17,537 bases of DNA, taken from assembly GCA_027600665.1 (NCBI GenBank), contig JADGJL010000589.1:1-17537 (forward strand). The letters are read 5' to 3'. This DNA comes from Irineochytrium annulatum (lineage: Eukaryota; Chytridiomycota; Chytridiomycetes; Chytridiales; Chytridiaceae). Made by a program: the position numbers and the translations under genes. Every line of letters begins with the position of its first letter. Position 1 is the first letter of the stretch. Below the pieces are notes generated by a model, which saw nothing but the letters and a program-made list of their open reading frames with translations, searched no databases and had not been told where the DNA came from. Positions 1 to 10,296 of the stretch are shown in pieces.

Positions 1-1342
1 GGGGTATAGTGCGCTGGCAGCCGTCGAAGAGCAAAAGAGACGGCGTTCCTGGCAGGGAGGCGCCGACTGTTGAGAAACCGAAGCTGGAGAACCTTCTTCG
101 TGAGTCGGTCTTTTTACCGCCGAGAAAGGGCGAGGAAATACAAGCATTAACGGACGACGGTTGGGATGCTACAAAGGGCGCGAGAGAATAAGAGAGAACA
201 TAGGCGGAGGGTGCAGATATTATATTGAATTACTCGCAGCGGGGCGCATACTCCTGCACGCTCCAGCTACCCCCCTCTGCATTGAAGCGCATGCGTCGGT
301 GGAACTGCCGGTCCCGAAGAAGCCACCCGTCCTCACTGTGGGTTGGTCCTGTCACGCATCGTGGACGCGGCTAAAGCGCCGTCCTGCGATGGCCTTGCCG
401 ACAGCCACCAACACCATCTCGACAATGTAAACGGCTGAACCTCTTCTCTATCACCTCACAGAAATATTTACGCGCCGGTCGCCGTCAGTTCCCGAGCCAC
501 TCCGGCCAGCAAAGGCATCGTCACGACCGCCTCCAGGACGAGTAACAATAACACACGCGAACGTCGCGCTGGTCGAACGGGAAGAAGGGGAATCCGTCGC
601 GCGCCGACCTCAGGGCAGCCCATTGGCGACTGTCCGGGCCGGCAGTTGCGGCATCAAACAACGCGCAGGCAACCTCCGTGAGGCCAAGCAGAAGTGGCGC
701 TCTTCAATGGGCCCGAAACTGACCCGGCTCGTCGAGTGGGAGTGGAAGTGAGCTGGTGGGGCCTAGACGGCGTCAGCTTCTCCAGAGACGGCTTCCCTGC
801 GAAGAAGCCGAATTGCAGGCTGTAGTCGCGTCCAGTCTTCGAGGCAACAATCGTCGTCGATCCGTTGTGCCTGGTGGTGGCGAGACTAACATTCAGCCAT
901 GGTCGGCCCTCCCCACGAGCGTGCCGGAGGCACCGTCGCCGTGACGGCTTTTCTCCAGCCAAAGGTCCCGTCGGAGACGTCGAAGATGCCGAGGACGTCG
1001 CGTCGATACAGTGACCTGGATGGGATTCCGGCCCCGCCGCCAATCCCGCCGCGTTGGCGCCCGACCGCCCGGCAGATCAGCCACTCGAGGAGGGTCACCG
1101 TCGCGCCGACGTCGCGCGTTGCGAAGACTGCCGCTGCCTCGGAAATGCCGACCTTGACTTCAAGGGGACGCCGCGCCACTAGTGTGCCGCGGAAGACCCA
1201 GGACGCGTCAGTGTGGCCAAGGTCGCGTACCGTCCTCGCCTCTATGCCGTTGCCGAAAGGGCTTCCCGCTCTGCTCAAAACGGTGGCGCCAGGTGCGCGA
1301 CATGGAGGTATATGGACGCATGCGGTTCCATTTAACCGAGCT
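1..1342. other. GC-rich upstream region, no gene recognised
   Basis: No conserved domain or convincing gene model was found here. Long open frames exist on both strands around 650-1380. The plus-strand frame is rich in Ser, Pro, Thr and Arg. The minus-strand frame (about 1278 down to 886) reads more like an ordinary protein but matches no family I know. Opposed open frames are common in GC-rich DNA, so neither is called. The stretch may hold the promoter of the next gene and the end of an unrecognised gene. Confidence 0.4.
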
Positions 1343-1349
1343 TATAAAA
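1343..1349 (+). promoter_or_regulatory. TATA box of the 1425-3550 gene
   Basis: The sequence TATAAAA, followed by G, lies 76 nt before the chosen start codon. Transcription would begin around 1370-1380, leaving a 5' leader of roughly 50 nt. The first ATG after it in the coding frame (1425) sits in a strong context, GGCCATGG. An earlier ATG at 1381 is in another frame. Confidence 0.5.
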
Positions 1350-1424
1350 GCGGGGCCGTTGTCGACGCGCCAGCGACGTGATGGCGCTAAGGGCACCGCA
1401 GCGGCGGCGCCTGGCACGTTGGCC

Positions 1425-3550
1425 ATGGCTCCTGTCAGCCCGACACCGGACCCGAGGCCCTCGTTGCCCACGTCAGCAAGGGAAAAGCCAGTTCTCAAGA
1501 ACCCCCATAAGCCGTTGCAGCCAGCTGTGCAAAGCACCTCACCTAGAAGCGACGCGGGTGAGTACTCATGAAGGCGCAAACCTTTTTTGACCGCGTAATA
1601 GGTCTGCCTCAACCGACGCGCTCACGGCTCCAAGAGGCCGTCGTTGCCGCTTCGCCCTCTACAGTATTGCCAGCCGGCGCTCATGAGGCGCGAGATGTGA
1701 GGTCTCCGCGGAAGATGTCCCCGACAAGTACGCCGTCGTCGAAGGAAGCGCCGTCACAGCCTGTTCAAGCAACGACGGAGGATGTGGAGGCTTTGATTGA
1801 TTTAGCGGAGATAGGTGAGCACATCATTTACTCCTATGTGATAAAACACGCGTCTAAGGACTCGCACGTATAGCGCTGAGCATCTCGCAGCCTACAAAGC
1901 CTATTTCGGCGCCAACAAACTATGTGAGTATCTTTCAATCGTTCGTGCTACAGCCATACTGAAGCGAAGGACATCAGGACCCGGACTACATGACGACCCG
2001 TGGCGTCACCCTGCAGTTCCTCGTCGCATTGCGTGACAAGCTCCGCGTGGAGGGCATCCTTTATGCCGGCTCCTGGACCAGCACGGTCGCCAGCGTGTTC
2101 CTGCGCGACTTCAGCGGCGCGTCCGTGATCGACGCGCTTTCTGCCGCCGGTGCGGGCGGCGTCGCCGGCGAGGCCGGGTGGTACATCATCCACTCGCGGC
2201 AGGCGTCTTTTGACGATCTCGTGCAGGCCGTGGAGGCGTTTTTCGCCGATAAAGGCGACGACCCGGCGCGGACGGTGGTATGGCTGGATGCGCTGAGCCT
2301 GCCCCAGATGAATCCGGTGCGGACGACCGCGTTCGTGCAGGAAACGCTGTCGAGGGCGATACGCAGGATCGGACGCTCGCTGCTTGTGTTCGACAACGTT
2401 GTGCAGGCGAAAGCGGCGAACGACTTGGTAACCACCTATTCCGCGCATATTCAACGCCACACCTTAATTCGAAATAATGCAGCTGTGCTTCTGGGAGGTT
2501 TACCACTCGACGCAGGTTGACGTCGTCTTCCCCCCATCACAGGTGATGGCATTCGAACAGCGCTTGCTAAAGCTTCAAGCCCGTGTGTTGGATTCGTGGG
2601 TGATGGTGCCTAAAAAGAGCGCGGATAAGAACATGGCCGCCTTCAACGATTTTACTAGCGAACAGATAAAGGATTCGGCCGAGAAACTCTGGAAGAGCAT
2701 GTGGATTCAAATCCAGCGGATTGTTGAGGATACGAATAAGGATGACTTAGAGAGCGCATGCTGGAGCATGGTGCATGCCGCCATGGCGCGTGAGGCGCTT
2801 GACATGCTCACGAGTGATATGGACTGGACGAATATCGATCAACGAGAAAGAAAGGCGAAGTGTGACGTAGAAGTAATCGGCTCGGCCTGCGGTCGTATTT
2901 CTTCGCAGATTAATCGCTATGCCTATTTGAGTGATGAGGTAGCCAAGGCGTCTTTGAACGCTGAGGCTTGTCGGCGGCGTGTTCTCGGTGACAGTCATCA
3001 CGACACAATGGAGCCGTTGTGGGGAAGTGTGAAGGTGATACCAAGCAGCCATATCATTAAGGATCTCCTGGAACGAGCTCAACGTTGTGACAACATGAGC
3101 GATCTCAAGTCGCAAGTTTTTTCATTTATGAACAAATGGTTAATTCTGAAAAGCAGTGGAGTAGACGAGAATGGAGTGATCGCGTTGCTCAAAGAGATTC
3201 GAAGGGAGGAGTCTCTCCATGACCACCTCGATAATGCGTCGGAGGCCACCGCACTCGAGAGCGCGACAACTCTAACTAGTGTCGAAACTCTGGCAAATTC
3301 TTTAAAAAAACACGAACGGGATGTCAAGGCAATTACGCATTTGGACGACCTTCTGCAAAAATTTTGGGTTTATGCTGGCACATTGCATTGGGAAGATATT
3401 GCGGCGAAGAAAAGCGTCCGGAAGAATGGCAGTGCGGATGCTTTGCACTCTGAAGGAGGACTAGAGACGAAAACGAACGTGGAAAATAAAGAAGGAAGAG
3501 AGGTGAAGCCTATAAACAGGTTGTTAAGATGGCTGAGCTGTACTAGATAG
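1425..3550 (+). CDS. TIR-like (SHxW/WLD/CLWE-type) domain protein, five exons
   Basis: Proposed exons are 1425-1557, 1602-1814, 1874-1923, 1978-2427 and 2483-3550, giving about 637 residues. Residues 1-130 are Ser/Pro/Thr/Ala-rich and probably disordered. The core (about 133-310) contains DYMTTRGVTLQFL, then YIIHSRQ (His near 204), then VVWLDALSLPQ (Asp near 236) and CFWEVYHST (near 284-292), followed by VVFPPSQVMAFEQRL. This order matches a family common in algae, oomycetes and chytrids, where the motifs read FVSHxW, FWxD, NQH and WCLWE(I/L)Y. The layout suggests a TIR-like fold, which is inference. The rest is helical and charged, with no membrane segment seen. The 55-nt intron at 2428-2482 is secure because it joins the WLD and CFWE halves. 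The introns upstream of 1978 are plausible but less sure. The SHxW tryptophan is replaced by Arg. Substrate and function are unknown. Confidence 0.6.
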
Positions 3551-3634
3551 GGACTGTGTGCTAGAGTTCCGCGGCGACTGCTCCCTAAGGCTTGCTCTGG
3601 TCGGTCGGCCTGCTGTTGCTGGTCAACAAAAAAA

Positions 3635-3883
3635 GATTCGGCTGCCGACATTTGCAAGAAAATTACTCTGCAAAAGTGGTCATCCCAGATTTCAGTCAGA
3701 AATTGGAAGTGCTTGTCCGGAGCTTGTTGAAGCTGGACGAACGATGTGTATACGAAGGACGTTGAAAACTATGCGAAGTCGCTTAATCAATGTGCACGGC
3801 TAGCTACGGAGCTTTATGGTGGAGACTTTATCGTTCAGAAATTGTTTATACATGGCGCTCTTTTTATTTATGGCAAGACTTAA
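3635..3883 (+). pseudogene. Decayed partial copy of the upstream gene's C-terminal region
   Basis: The segment at 3743-3883 reads DVYTKDVENYAKSL and ends QKLFIHGALFIYGKT before TAA. It aligns without gaps to the upstream gene at about 3281-3391, where VETLANSL and LLQKFWVYAGTLHW occupy the same spacing. The preceding protein-like piece (3676-3741, ending RSLLKLDE) is in another frame, one base off. Sequence before that (from 3635) returns to the first frame. Two compensating frame changes without usable splice sites indicate a pseudogene, probably from a tandem duplication about 480 bp away. A 3'-terminal alternative exon is the other possibility. Confidence 0.4.
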
Positions 3884-4508
3884 TCCTCATTCCTTTGCAA
3901 GATCTTAATGTGAGGTTTCGAACATAAAACGAAGACAAGGACGTTTGGAAGCGCGGAAATCCTTTTGACGTCCTAAGAACGACCACACCAGCAGGCAATC
4001 TAATTAAATAAAGTCGCAACGTTACTGAAGGCATTAGGTATTCGTTATTACTTTGCTCGAAGGTCCCTGTGAGATCTTCGAAATCGATGAACTGCCTCGC
4101 CGATCCTTCGCACGCCAGCGTCAACGGATAATGACCAAGCCAAGACTATATTTTTCCTCCAGAAGGCCATCCGTCGGCAGCGTGTACAGTGGACGTGAAC
4201 AATCGATAACTGTCGGGATATTTCTCTCGCACTCCAGGCGCTGCTCGCGCTACTCGTCCGATCATTCTACACGTTGTTACTTTTACACCCTCGCTCACGC
4301 TTCTACATTATCCAAACTCCCAGCTCAACAAGTTAAAATCTTTATGGAGAACATTCTATCTTTTGCGTGGCAGGCAATACCCCAATATATAAATCGCGTA
4401 TTTCTTTCTAAAGTAATTTACAGACACCATTTGTTCACTTTCACGGTTGAGAAATAGCTTACGCGCCACGGCTTCAGACAGGCGACAATATGTTTTCGGA
4501 CAGAGAAC
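3884..4508. other. Convergent intergenic region
   Basis: This AT-richer stretch lies between the relic and the 3' end of the minus-strand cyclase gene. It contains an AATAAA at 4007-4012 that could serve a plus-strand transcript, but it lies about 460 nt past the only intact plus-strand gene. The open frames are short and match nothing I know. It probably holds the 3' untranslated sequences of the two convergent genes. Confidence 0.4.
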
Positions 4509-7500
4509 TCAAGCATTTAGCCACCTCACATATTGGGGTGATCTGAGCCTTTCAAAAATCGCTTTGGATTCAAGTCTGCTCCTTGCTTTCTCTACCTCTG
4601 CATTCGCGTATTTTGCAATGACGCCGTGATATAAAGCCTTGTAAGCAAGAATGTCGTCGAGCTCAGACCGCCGATTACACCGAACGTGCCGCCTTGCCAC
4701 CTTAACAGCTCGACCACTCCGACCCGACAGCACGTGTACGCAAATTTCCATCAAGCCGGTGCACCAGAATAAGAACATGTGAAGCCGAACTTTGCCCATG
4801 AACTTTGAAAATGCCTTTAGCTTCTTTATAACAGTCTTCAATCGAGCCAAGTCCGAATCGTTCCACACGTATTCCGTAGCTTCTAGCAACTGCACTCCCG
4901 AACGTTGAGGGTCGACCATTATCACAATCCCGAGTGACATCGTCTGGACGCAGTCGCTGGTCTGGCCACCAGAGTCGACCAGTAGCATCGCCGTATTACA
5001 GGCCTCGATCGATTTCAAAGCCCCTGTGAAGTCTCCATTCAGTGCCGCTACCCAGCTCTCAATGCTCTCCCTCATTCCCACTCCAAATTTGATCGCTCGG
5101 ACCACCCTTTCACGCTGCTCGAATTCCGCCTTCCACTCTGTCAACCCCGACGCATCCTCCCGCAAAACGGCCGTTCTGTACAGAACGTTTGAGAGAACGT
5201 AGCTCCAAATCGGATCGTCCTTAATCGTCAGCGAGGTTTTAAAGAAAGGCAGCGTCGTCTGATCAATAAAGTCGAGTTTTCCAAGCATAAAGGACGTGGA
5301 GCTGATAAAGGCCATGCTGAGGTGCTCGTTTGAGGTGTCATTGCGAGATTTCGCGACGGCGTAGCATTCCAACATCTGAGGCACGCATTGCCGGAAATCG
5401 GGCGAGAAGCATTTGGTCGCGGCTCTCAGGAATAAATCTGATGGGAACGAATTCCCATTGTCAACGGTATCCGCTGCGCGAACGAAGATATAATGGTACT
5501 TCGGCGCGATATATATAGCGTACCACGCCATCTTTCGAAGCACGTGGCACCATTCTCGTTCATCGTTGCAACCCATTGTCATCACGTTGAAATAGCGGAG
5601 AAGAAGGTAAAGAATTTCCTCGCCGGTGTACTTCTTGTTCACCGCCAACGGCTCAGCCATGCTCTTTAAGATCACGGTCTCGCATTGAATCTGTTCGGCG
5701 TGGCCTTTCGGTCCGACCCGTGTTGAGGTCTTCACCTGTCGTCCTTTTCCAACTGAGACCCGACACCAGTTGACATGCGCACGAATTATCATGGAAGGCA
5801 GCGCACGTTTCACAGCCTTCGTTGTCGGAGGCCACGGCGCCGTCTCTAACAAGCTGAGGGCTGTAATACCGGACTCCTTGTCGTTGGGGAATCGCTTCGC
5901 GAGCGCGTAGCCGGTACAGAGACGTGCATACCACCACGCCTTGCGCAATGGCGTTATTGGTTTGATCAGGCGCGCTATATCCTGCGCTTTGCTCTCTGAA
6001 ACGTATTGCACGAGAGATTCGAGAACCCGAAGCCCCTCAATGCATTGGTATTTGGCGATGAGCATAAAGCTATCGATAAATTAGTTCCGAGCGTTTGGCC
6101 CAGGGCTATCACTCACCCGAGCTCCTCCTTGTAGTTGATCAATCTTTGAACTTCGCCGGTGCGCGAAAAGTGGTACTCTAGTCCAGGAAGAAGCTCTTCT
6201 CTCGTGTCGTCGCTTAATATTGCCTCAAGACGCAAACCAACGGATTTGTGAGCCGATAGTCGCTCATCGAACGGCAACGCCTCGTAGATTGCGTTCATGA
6301 TGCCAATGTGCCGAAAAGAGCAGCATACAGTTCCGAGGTTCGTCATTGAGCGAGTCTCATCGCGCGTGTTTCCGTTCGCTTCCGAGTTTAGGCCCTCCGC
6401 CGGGTACAACAGAAAATGATAGGTGTCGCTCCTTCTCATTAATTGGAGCAAGTCCGATTCGGATTTGTTTAGTTGCGCCAGTTTGATAACATCGGCAAGA
6501 GAGAAATACTGAGGCACAATTTAAAGGTTCGGTCGATCCTATATTGGAATTACCTGTCCGAGAATTGCAGCAGCTTTCAAGCTCTTTTGAAAAATGCCGT
6601 CGAGTCGATCGAATTGGTACAATATTGCGGAGCTAAGGTTTCCAAAGAGGATATCCGCATCCGTTACCATGTCGGCGTTTCCAAATGTTAGCCGACCGGT
6701 GTCGTCTAAAATGAAATCGGTGCCAATTTTCGTGATGACGACTTCCAAGATCATGGACAGAAAAAGAGGGCTGCCACTACTCTTCTTTGTCAGCGCTTTG
6801 TAAAGTCAGTTGGTGATTTTTGTTTTTTTTTTTTTGGGGGGGGATTTTTTTTGAAATATACCTTCAGACAGTGTTGGTTGGACACCAGCTATTTGCGATT
6901 TTAGACTCGTGACTCGTTGTTCCTGCAATCATTTAATATATGCAAGCAAAAAAAATGTTTACGATAATTTCCAATGCCTCAACGTCTGAAATGCCTGTCA
7001 AAGGAAAATGCTTGGCGCAGTCCTGCCTTATAATAGATGCAAGAAGCTGATTGCTATTATCGATCGGCCGTGTTAAGATCAGCATGAAGAACTACAGGCT
7101 GTCAGTACCGTTTATGCTACTTTTAGCTAACCTTATTGCATTTCTTCGTTATCTGCAAAATAATGTCCAGTGAGAACGAGTCAAACCACTGGACGTCGTC
7201 GAAGATGAATAAAGCGGGACTGGTCTCAAGAAATCGTTGAACAAGCTTAACAATGACCATCATGAGCAAGTTATTTTTCGCCTGATTATCGAGCGCGGCC
7301 GTCCGCACCGTGTCTGGTACATGGAACACCGGCGATATGATCGATAGCAACGGTGTGAGGTCGATCTCAATCCCAGCTACCGCGAAAAGATCACGGATGT
7401 CATCTCGCTCTTCATCTGTGGCTACACTTCGCCTCGCCAGGTGCATCGAGCTGCTAGAAGCGGCGTGCACATCTACGAAGCTGTATTGTCGAGCTTTTCG

Positions 7501-9639
7501 GCTTCCAAGACAATGCCTTAATATGAAGCTGAGGAGTGGTCCCAGCGAACAAAAGGGAGTGCATTGGATTGTTTCGGAGCCTAAAGAGTATCAGCGGCAA
7601 CCAAACATGCTACGTGTACCTTGCACTAAGCAATATTCCACTTTTTTAGCAACAGCGTGCTTCATGATGGATGTGGCTAGAAATGATTTCCCCATGCCGC
7701 TCGCGGCCTCGACAACGAAAGCGGCTTTTTCCTTCCTGGCACACCAATTCTCGAGTCTTAGCCCCATAATCTCTCTCTCAGCTTTGTAGCCAATCACGGG
7801 CTGTTCTTCATCGCTTTCATCTGCTGCAATGGGCCACGGAATGCCGAAGATGTGGATTTCGTCCTCTCTTCCCTTCACTTTTACAAGCCCGAGGTTGACG
7901 GTAGTCGTTGTAAGCTTGACATTCTCGTTCGTCTGCGCACATAAAACGAGGTGGCCGTATTTCTTTGCAAAGCTCATCAATCGAGCCGCAGTAATTATGA
8001 CATCACCTGATTAAACGTAAGGTTGAGATGTTTTCAGGATGCAGTACCTAGCAGGCCGGGATCGCTTCGCAGCTCGTTCCCGATACTCGTGCAAAGAGTT
8101 TCACCCGTAGCAATCGATATGGCCAGCTGGCTCTCCCCGCACCCTTTAATCAGGGACTGGATGTTTTTCATAAAGTGACTCATGGCTTTCACACACTGGT
8201 CGGAGTTATTTACGTGACTGAAGCCCGACAATCCAAAGACGGCCAAGAGCGTTTGGCCTTTGTCATCCACCGCGTACTGCTGATACACGCCACCGTAAAT
8301 GTTCAGAGACTCCATAAAGCGCAGGACAATGTTTTGCACCGTTGCCAAGTCAAATGGGAAGAGAAGTGACACGAACACGATGGAGACCGGTCGGAACTCC
8401 GCGGCGATCTTCAGCATCCCCGTCTCGTTTTGTTGCGCATCGAGCGATCTGATCATTGTCGGGTCAACGAACAGCTTGACGAAGTCCTCGTTCGCGTTGA
8501 TCCCGGAAGCAGTTGTAGGAGTTGCCGAGGTTAAAGCAAACATCGACAAAAGGTGTCGCGCAAAGTCTGAATCGGAAATGCCGGCCGAGTCGGCATAAAC
8601 GATGACTGACGTCAGCGATGAAATGTCTGCCGCGCTAAGAACGACATGCCCCTCGTCGAGTCGCCTCGGCTTAAGCGATATCACTGGAGCCGACGCGGTC
8701 GGAAGTAGCTGCTCAAAGGCCCGCGCGGCAATCCCCATTTCGCCTAGAACAGTTAGTATGTGCATAGAGCGCAAAAGCTCACCCTTGCTCGTGCCGTTTA
8801 ATATGCCTTCAAGCGACCGCATGCAGACCCCATGCACGCAGTAGTCCAGCCGCGTAAGCGGGTCCCCAACTATTATCCTCGAGACTTCGCCCGCCGTGAT
8901 GGCGAAGTGAAGCCGGAGCTCGCTCGTTCCCGTACCGCCCTGGTACTCGGCTCCAAGCTGACCGCGCACCGTATCCGCGATGGACATGTCGAGCGTCATG
9001 CTGCCGTAACGACTCGCGATGTGGAGGCAACAGGCCAAAGACCGCGCAACAACGTCACCGAACGGCTCGGTATTGTCTCGTGGTGAGAACGTAACCAGCA
9101 CCGCGTCACCTTACGTGCACCATTTAGATCGCTCGAGGGATGTGCAGCAAAGACGGTTGAAGCACACACTAACCCAGAAACCGAACAATGTCCCCGCTGT
9201 AGAGGGCGAAAACGGCGATTATCTGTTCAAACCCCCATCATCAGCGATCGTGGAGCAAAACAAAATTCCCACATTATTAAGGAAAGCGCGGAGAGACCGC
9301 GTGATTAGCTCTGAGGCCAGCTTCCCAAGGACCGTCTGTTAATGGTTCTCTTTAGCGCATGAACAGCTTCTGGAGTCGGCTCACCAGACCAGCCGACATT
9401 TTCGAATAACCCGAGATATCAACCTACGCGTCCACGCGGCGTGTTAGATCAGGATGTGTTACCTGGTAGAATACGAAACAACAACCAAGAAAAAGCAAGG
9501 CTCTCACCATCAAAACAATCATATCCTCGCGTTTCTCGAACGCCCGGCCGGTCGCGAGCACGGCCAAGGCTTCCCGGCGGAGGGCCGCATCAGCGGCGAC
9601 GCGACGGACGTACGCAGCCGTGTATGCCGACGCTCGCAT
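4509..9639 (-). CDS. Soluble adenylyl cyclase-like protein, paralog A (C1-C2-ATPase-helical)
   Basis: Exons, 5' to 3': 9639-9508, 9423-9385, 9335-9273, 9222-9174, 9109-8783, 8743-8048, 8006-7620, 7580-7132, 7091-6963, 6922-6862, 6795-6554, 6508-6117, 6069-4509. They total 4527 nt, 1508 residues, with a TGA stop; human sAC has about 1610. C1 (about 40-200) has VDISGYSKM (Asp46) and DIVRFLGDAVLVTF (Asp96), the two metal-binding positions. C2 (about 318-445) has PVSIVFVSLLFPFD, VDDKGQTLLAVFG and TAARLM. The ATPase has SGMGKS (Lys near 542) and LFIFDDVQWFD (near 690). The long C-terminus is helical, like the sAC tail. No transmembrane helix is seen, so a soluble enzyme making cAMP from ATP is expected by family. 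The start was chosen because homology with paralog B begins exactly there. An in-frame ATG lies 17 codons upstream. C2 residue losses put its activity in doubt. Confidence 0.85.
6796..6861 (-). repeat. Homopolymer-rich intron of paralog A
   Basis: This 66-nt intron separates the exon ending SE from the one starting ALTKKSSGSP. On the plus strand it contains a run of 13 T, a run of 9 G, and then 8 T. The matching intron in paralog B (13164-13203) is 40 nt and has no such tract, so the homopolymer expansion is specific to A. It could be unstable or prone to sequencing error. Confidence 0.6.
8007..8047 (-). other. Intron present only in paralog A
   Basis: This 41-nt GT-AG intron splits the Gly codon of DPGLLG in the C2 domain. 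It breaks the frame unless removed, and removal restores a sequence collinear with paralog B (LLGDVxITAARL). Paralog B is continuous at the same place (around 12018-12030). Confidence 0.8.
8744..8782 (-). other. 39-nt stop-free intron, multiple of three
   Basis: It has donor GTGAGC, a perfect ACTAAC branch site and a TAG acceptor. It contains no stop and has 13 codons, so an unspliced reading stays open. Paralog B has an intron at the identical position and phase (11223-11265, 43 nt) that must be spliced, which shows this one is a real intron. Confidence 0.8.
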
Positions 9640-10296
9640 CGGGCGGTCGGGATGGGGTCGCAGAAGGGATTGCCAGGATCGCCCAAGCACAATGAGTCTC
9701 CTCGATCCGATACAGCCCTAGGGAGACCTGCTGATGACAGCCGAGGCTTCTTCTGCCAGGCGCGCGGCTCGAGGAAGAGGTTCTGGATGACCGGCGACGG
9801 GATGGGGAGGGGGTTGAATCGACCTTCTTTTCGCAAATCCCGACCGACCGTAGTTGGGACTTTAATAATAACGTTGGAAGTACGTGTCTTGGAGCACAGC
9901 TTAGCAGTTTCGGTGAACAAGTTGGCCCATCCACCCTCGACGATGTATTTGGACGTGCGTGTCCGACCAACACTGCGTCCTTTCTGCCCATCCAGAAATA
10001 TTATATTATCCCGTCTTCAATCGAACTGATCAATAAAAACATAATGCGAAGTTTCTTCACTATGCTGTTGGTGATAAATGGGCAGTCGTTGAACATATTG
10101 TCAGCGCAACCCAGACCACCTACAAGCGCCTCCAAAGCTGCCAACCAACGAGCGCGGCGTAGGTTGCGCGATCGCGTCCTTGACCTTGACGCATACCGCC
10201 GGTGCACGCCGGGCGAATGGCTCACAATCGGCAATCGCTGAGTGTAAATCGCTCTTCAAAGAACCCCCGCCTCCGCCCCTCTGCTCCCCGGTGTTG
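9640..10296. promoter_or_regulatory. Shared divergent upstream region of the two cyclase genes
   Basis: The 657 bp separate the two start codons and must hold both promoters. The middle (about 9990-10045) is AT-rich, with ATTATATTATC and CAATAAAAACATAATG, while both ends are GC-rich. I found no clear TATA box at a good distance from either start and no obvious inverted symmetry. Open frames here have no homology and probably arise by chance. Confidence 0.5.

Noticed and set aside
3548..3675. Read-through of the TAG stop of the TIR-like gene into the downstream relic in the same frame
   Set aside because: The frame does continue open past TAG, but the added residues are Cys/Arg-rich without homology. 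The relic then needs two frame changes, so a true stop followed by a decayed copy is simpler.
9640..9690. Upstream in-frame ATG at 9690 as the start of paralog A
   Set aside because: Homology with paralog B begins exactly at the Met of MRA (9639 in A, 10297 in B). The extra 17 residues have no counterpart.
9454..10029. 191-codon plus-strand open frame
   Set aside because: It starts inside an intron and exon 1 of paralog A on the opposite strand, then runs through the shared upstream region. It has no recognisable domain and is probably a chance frame.
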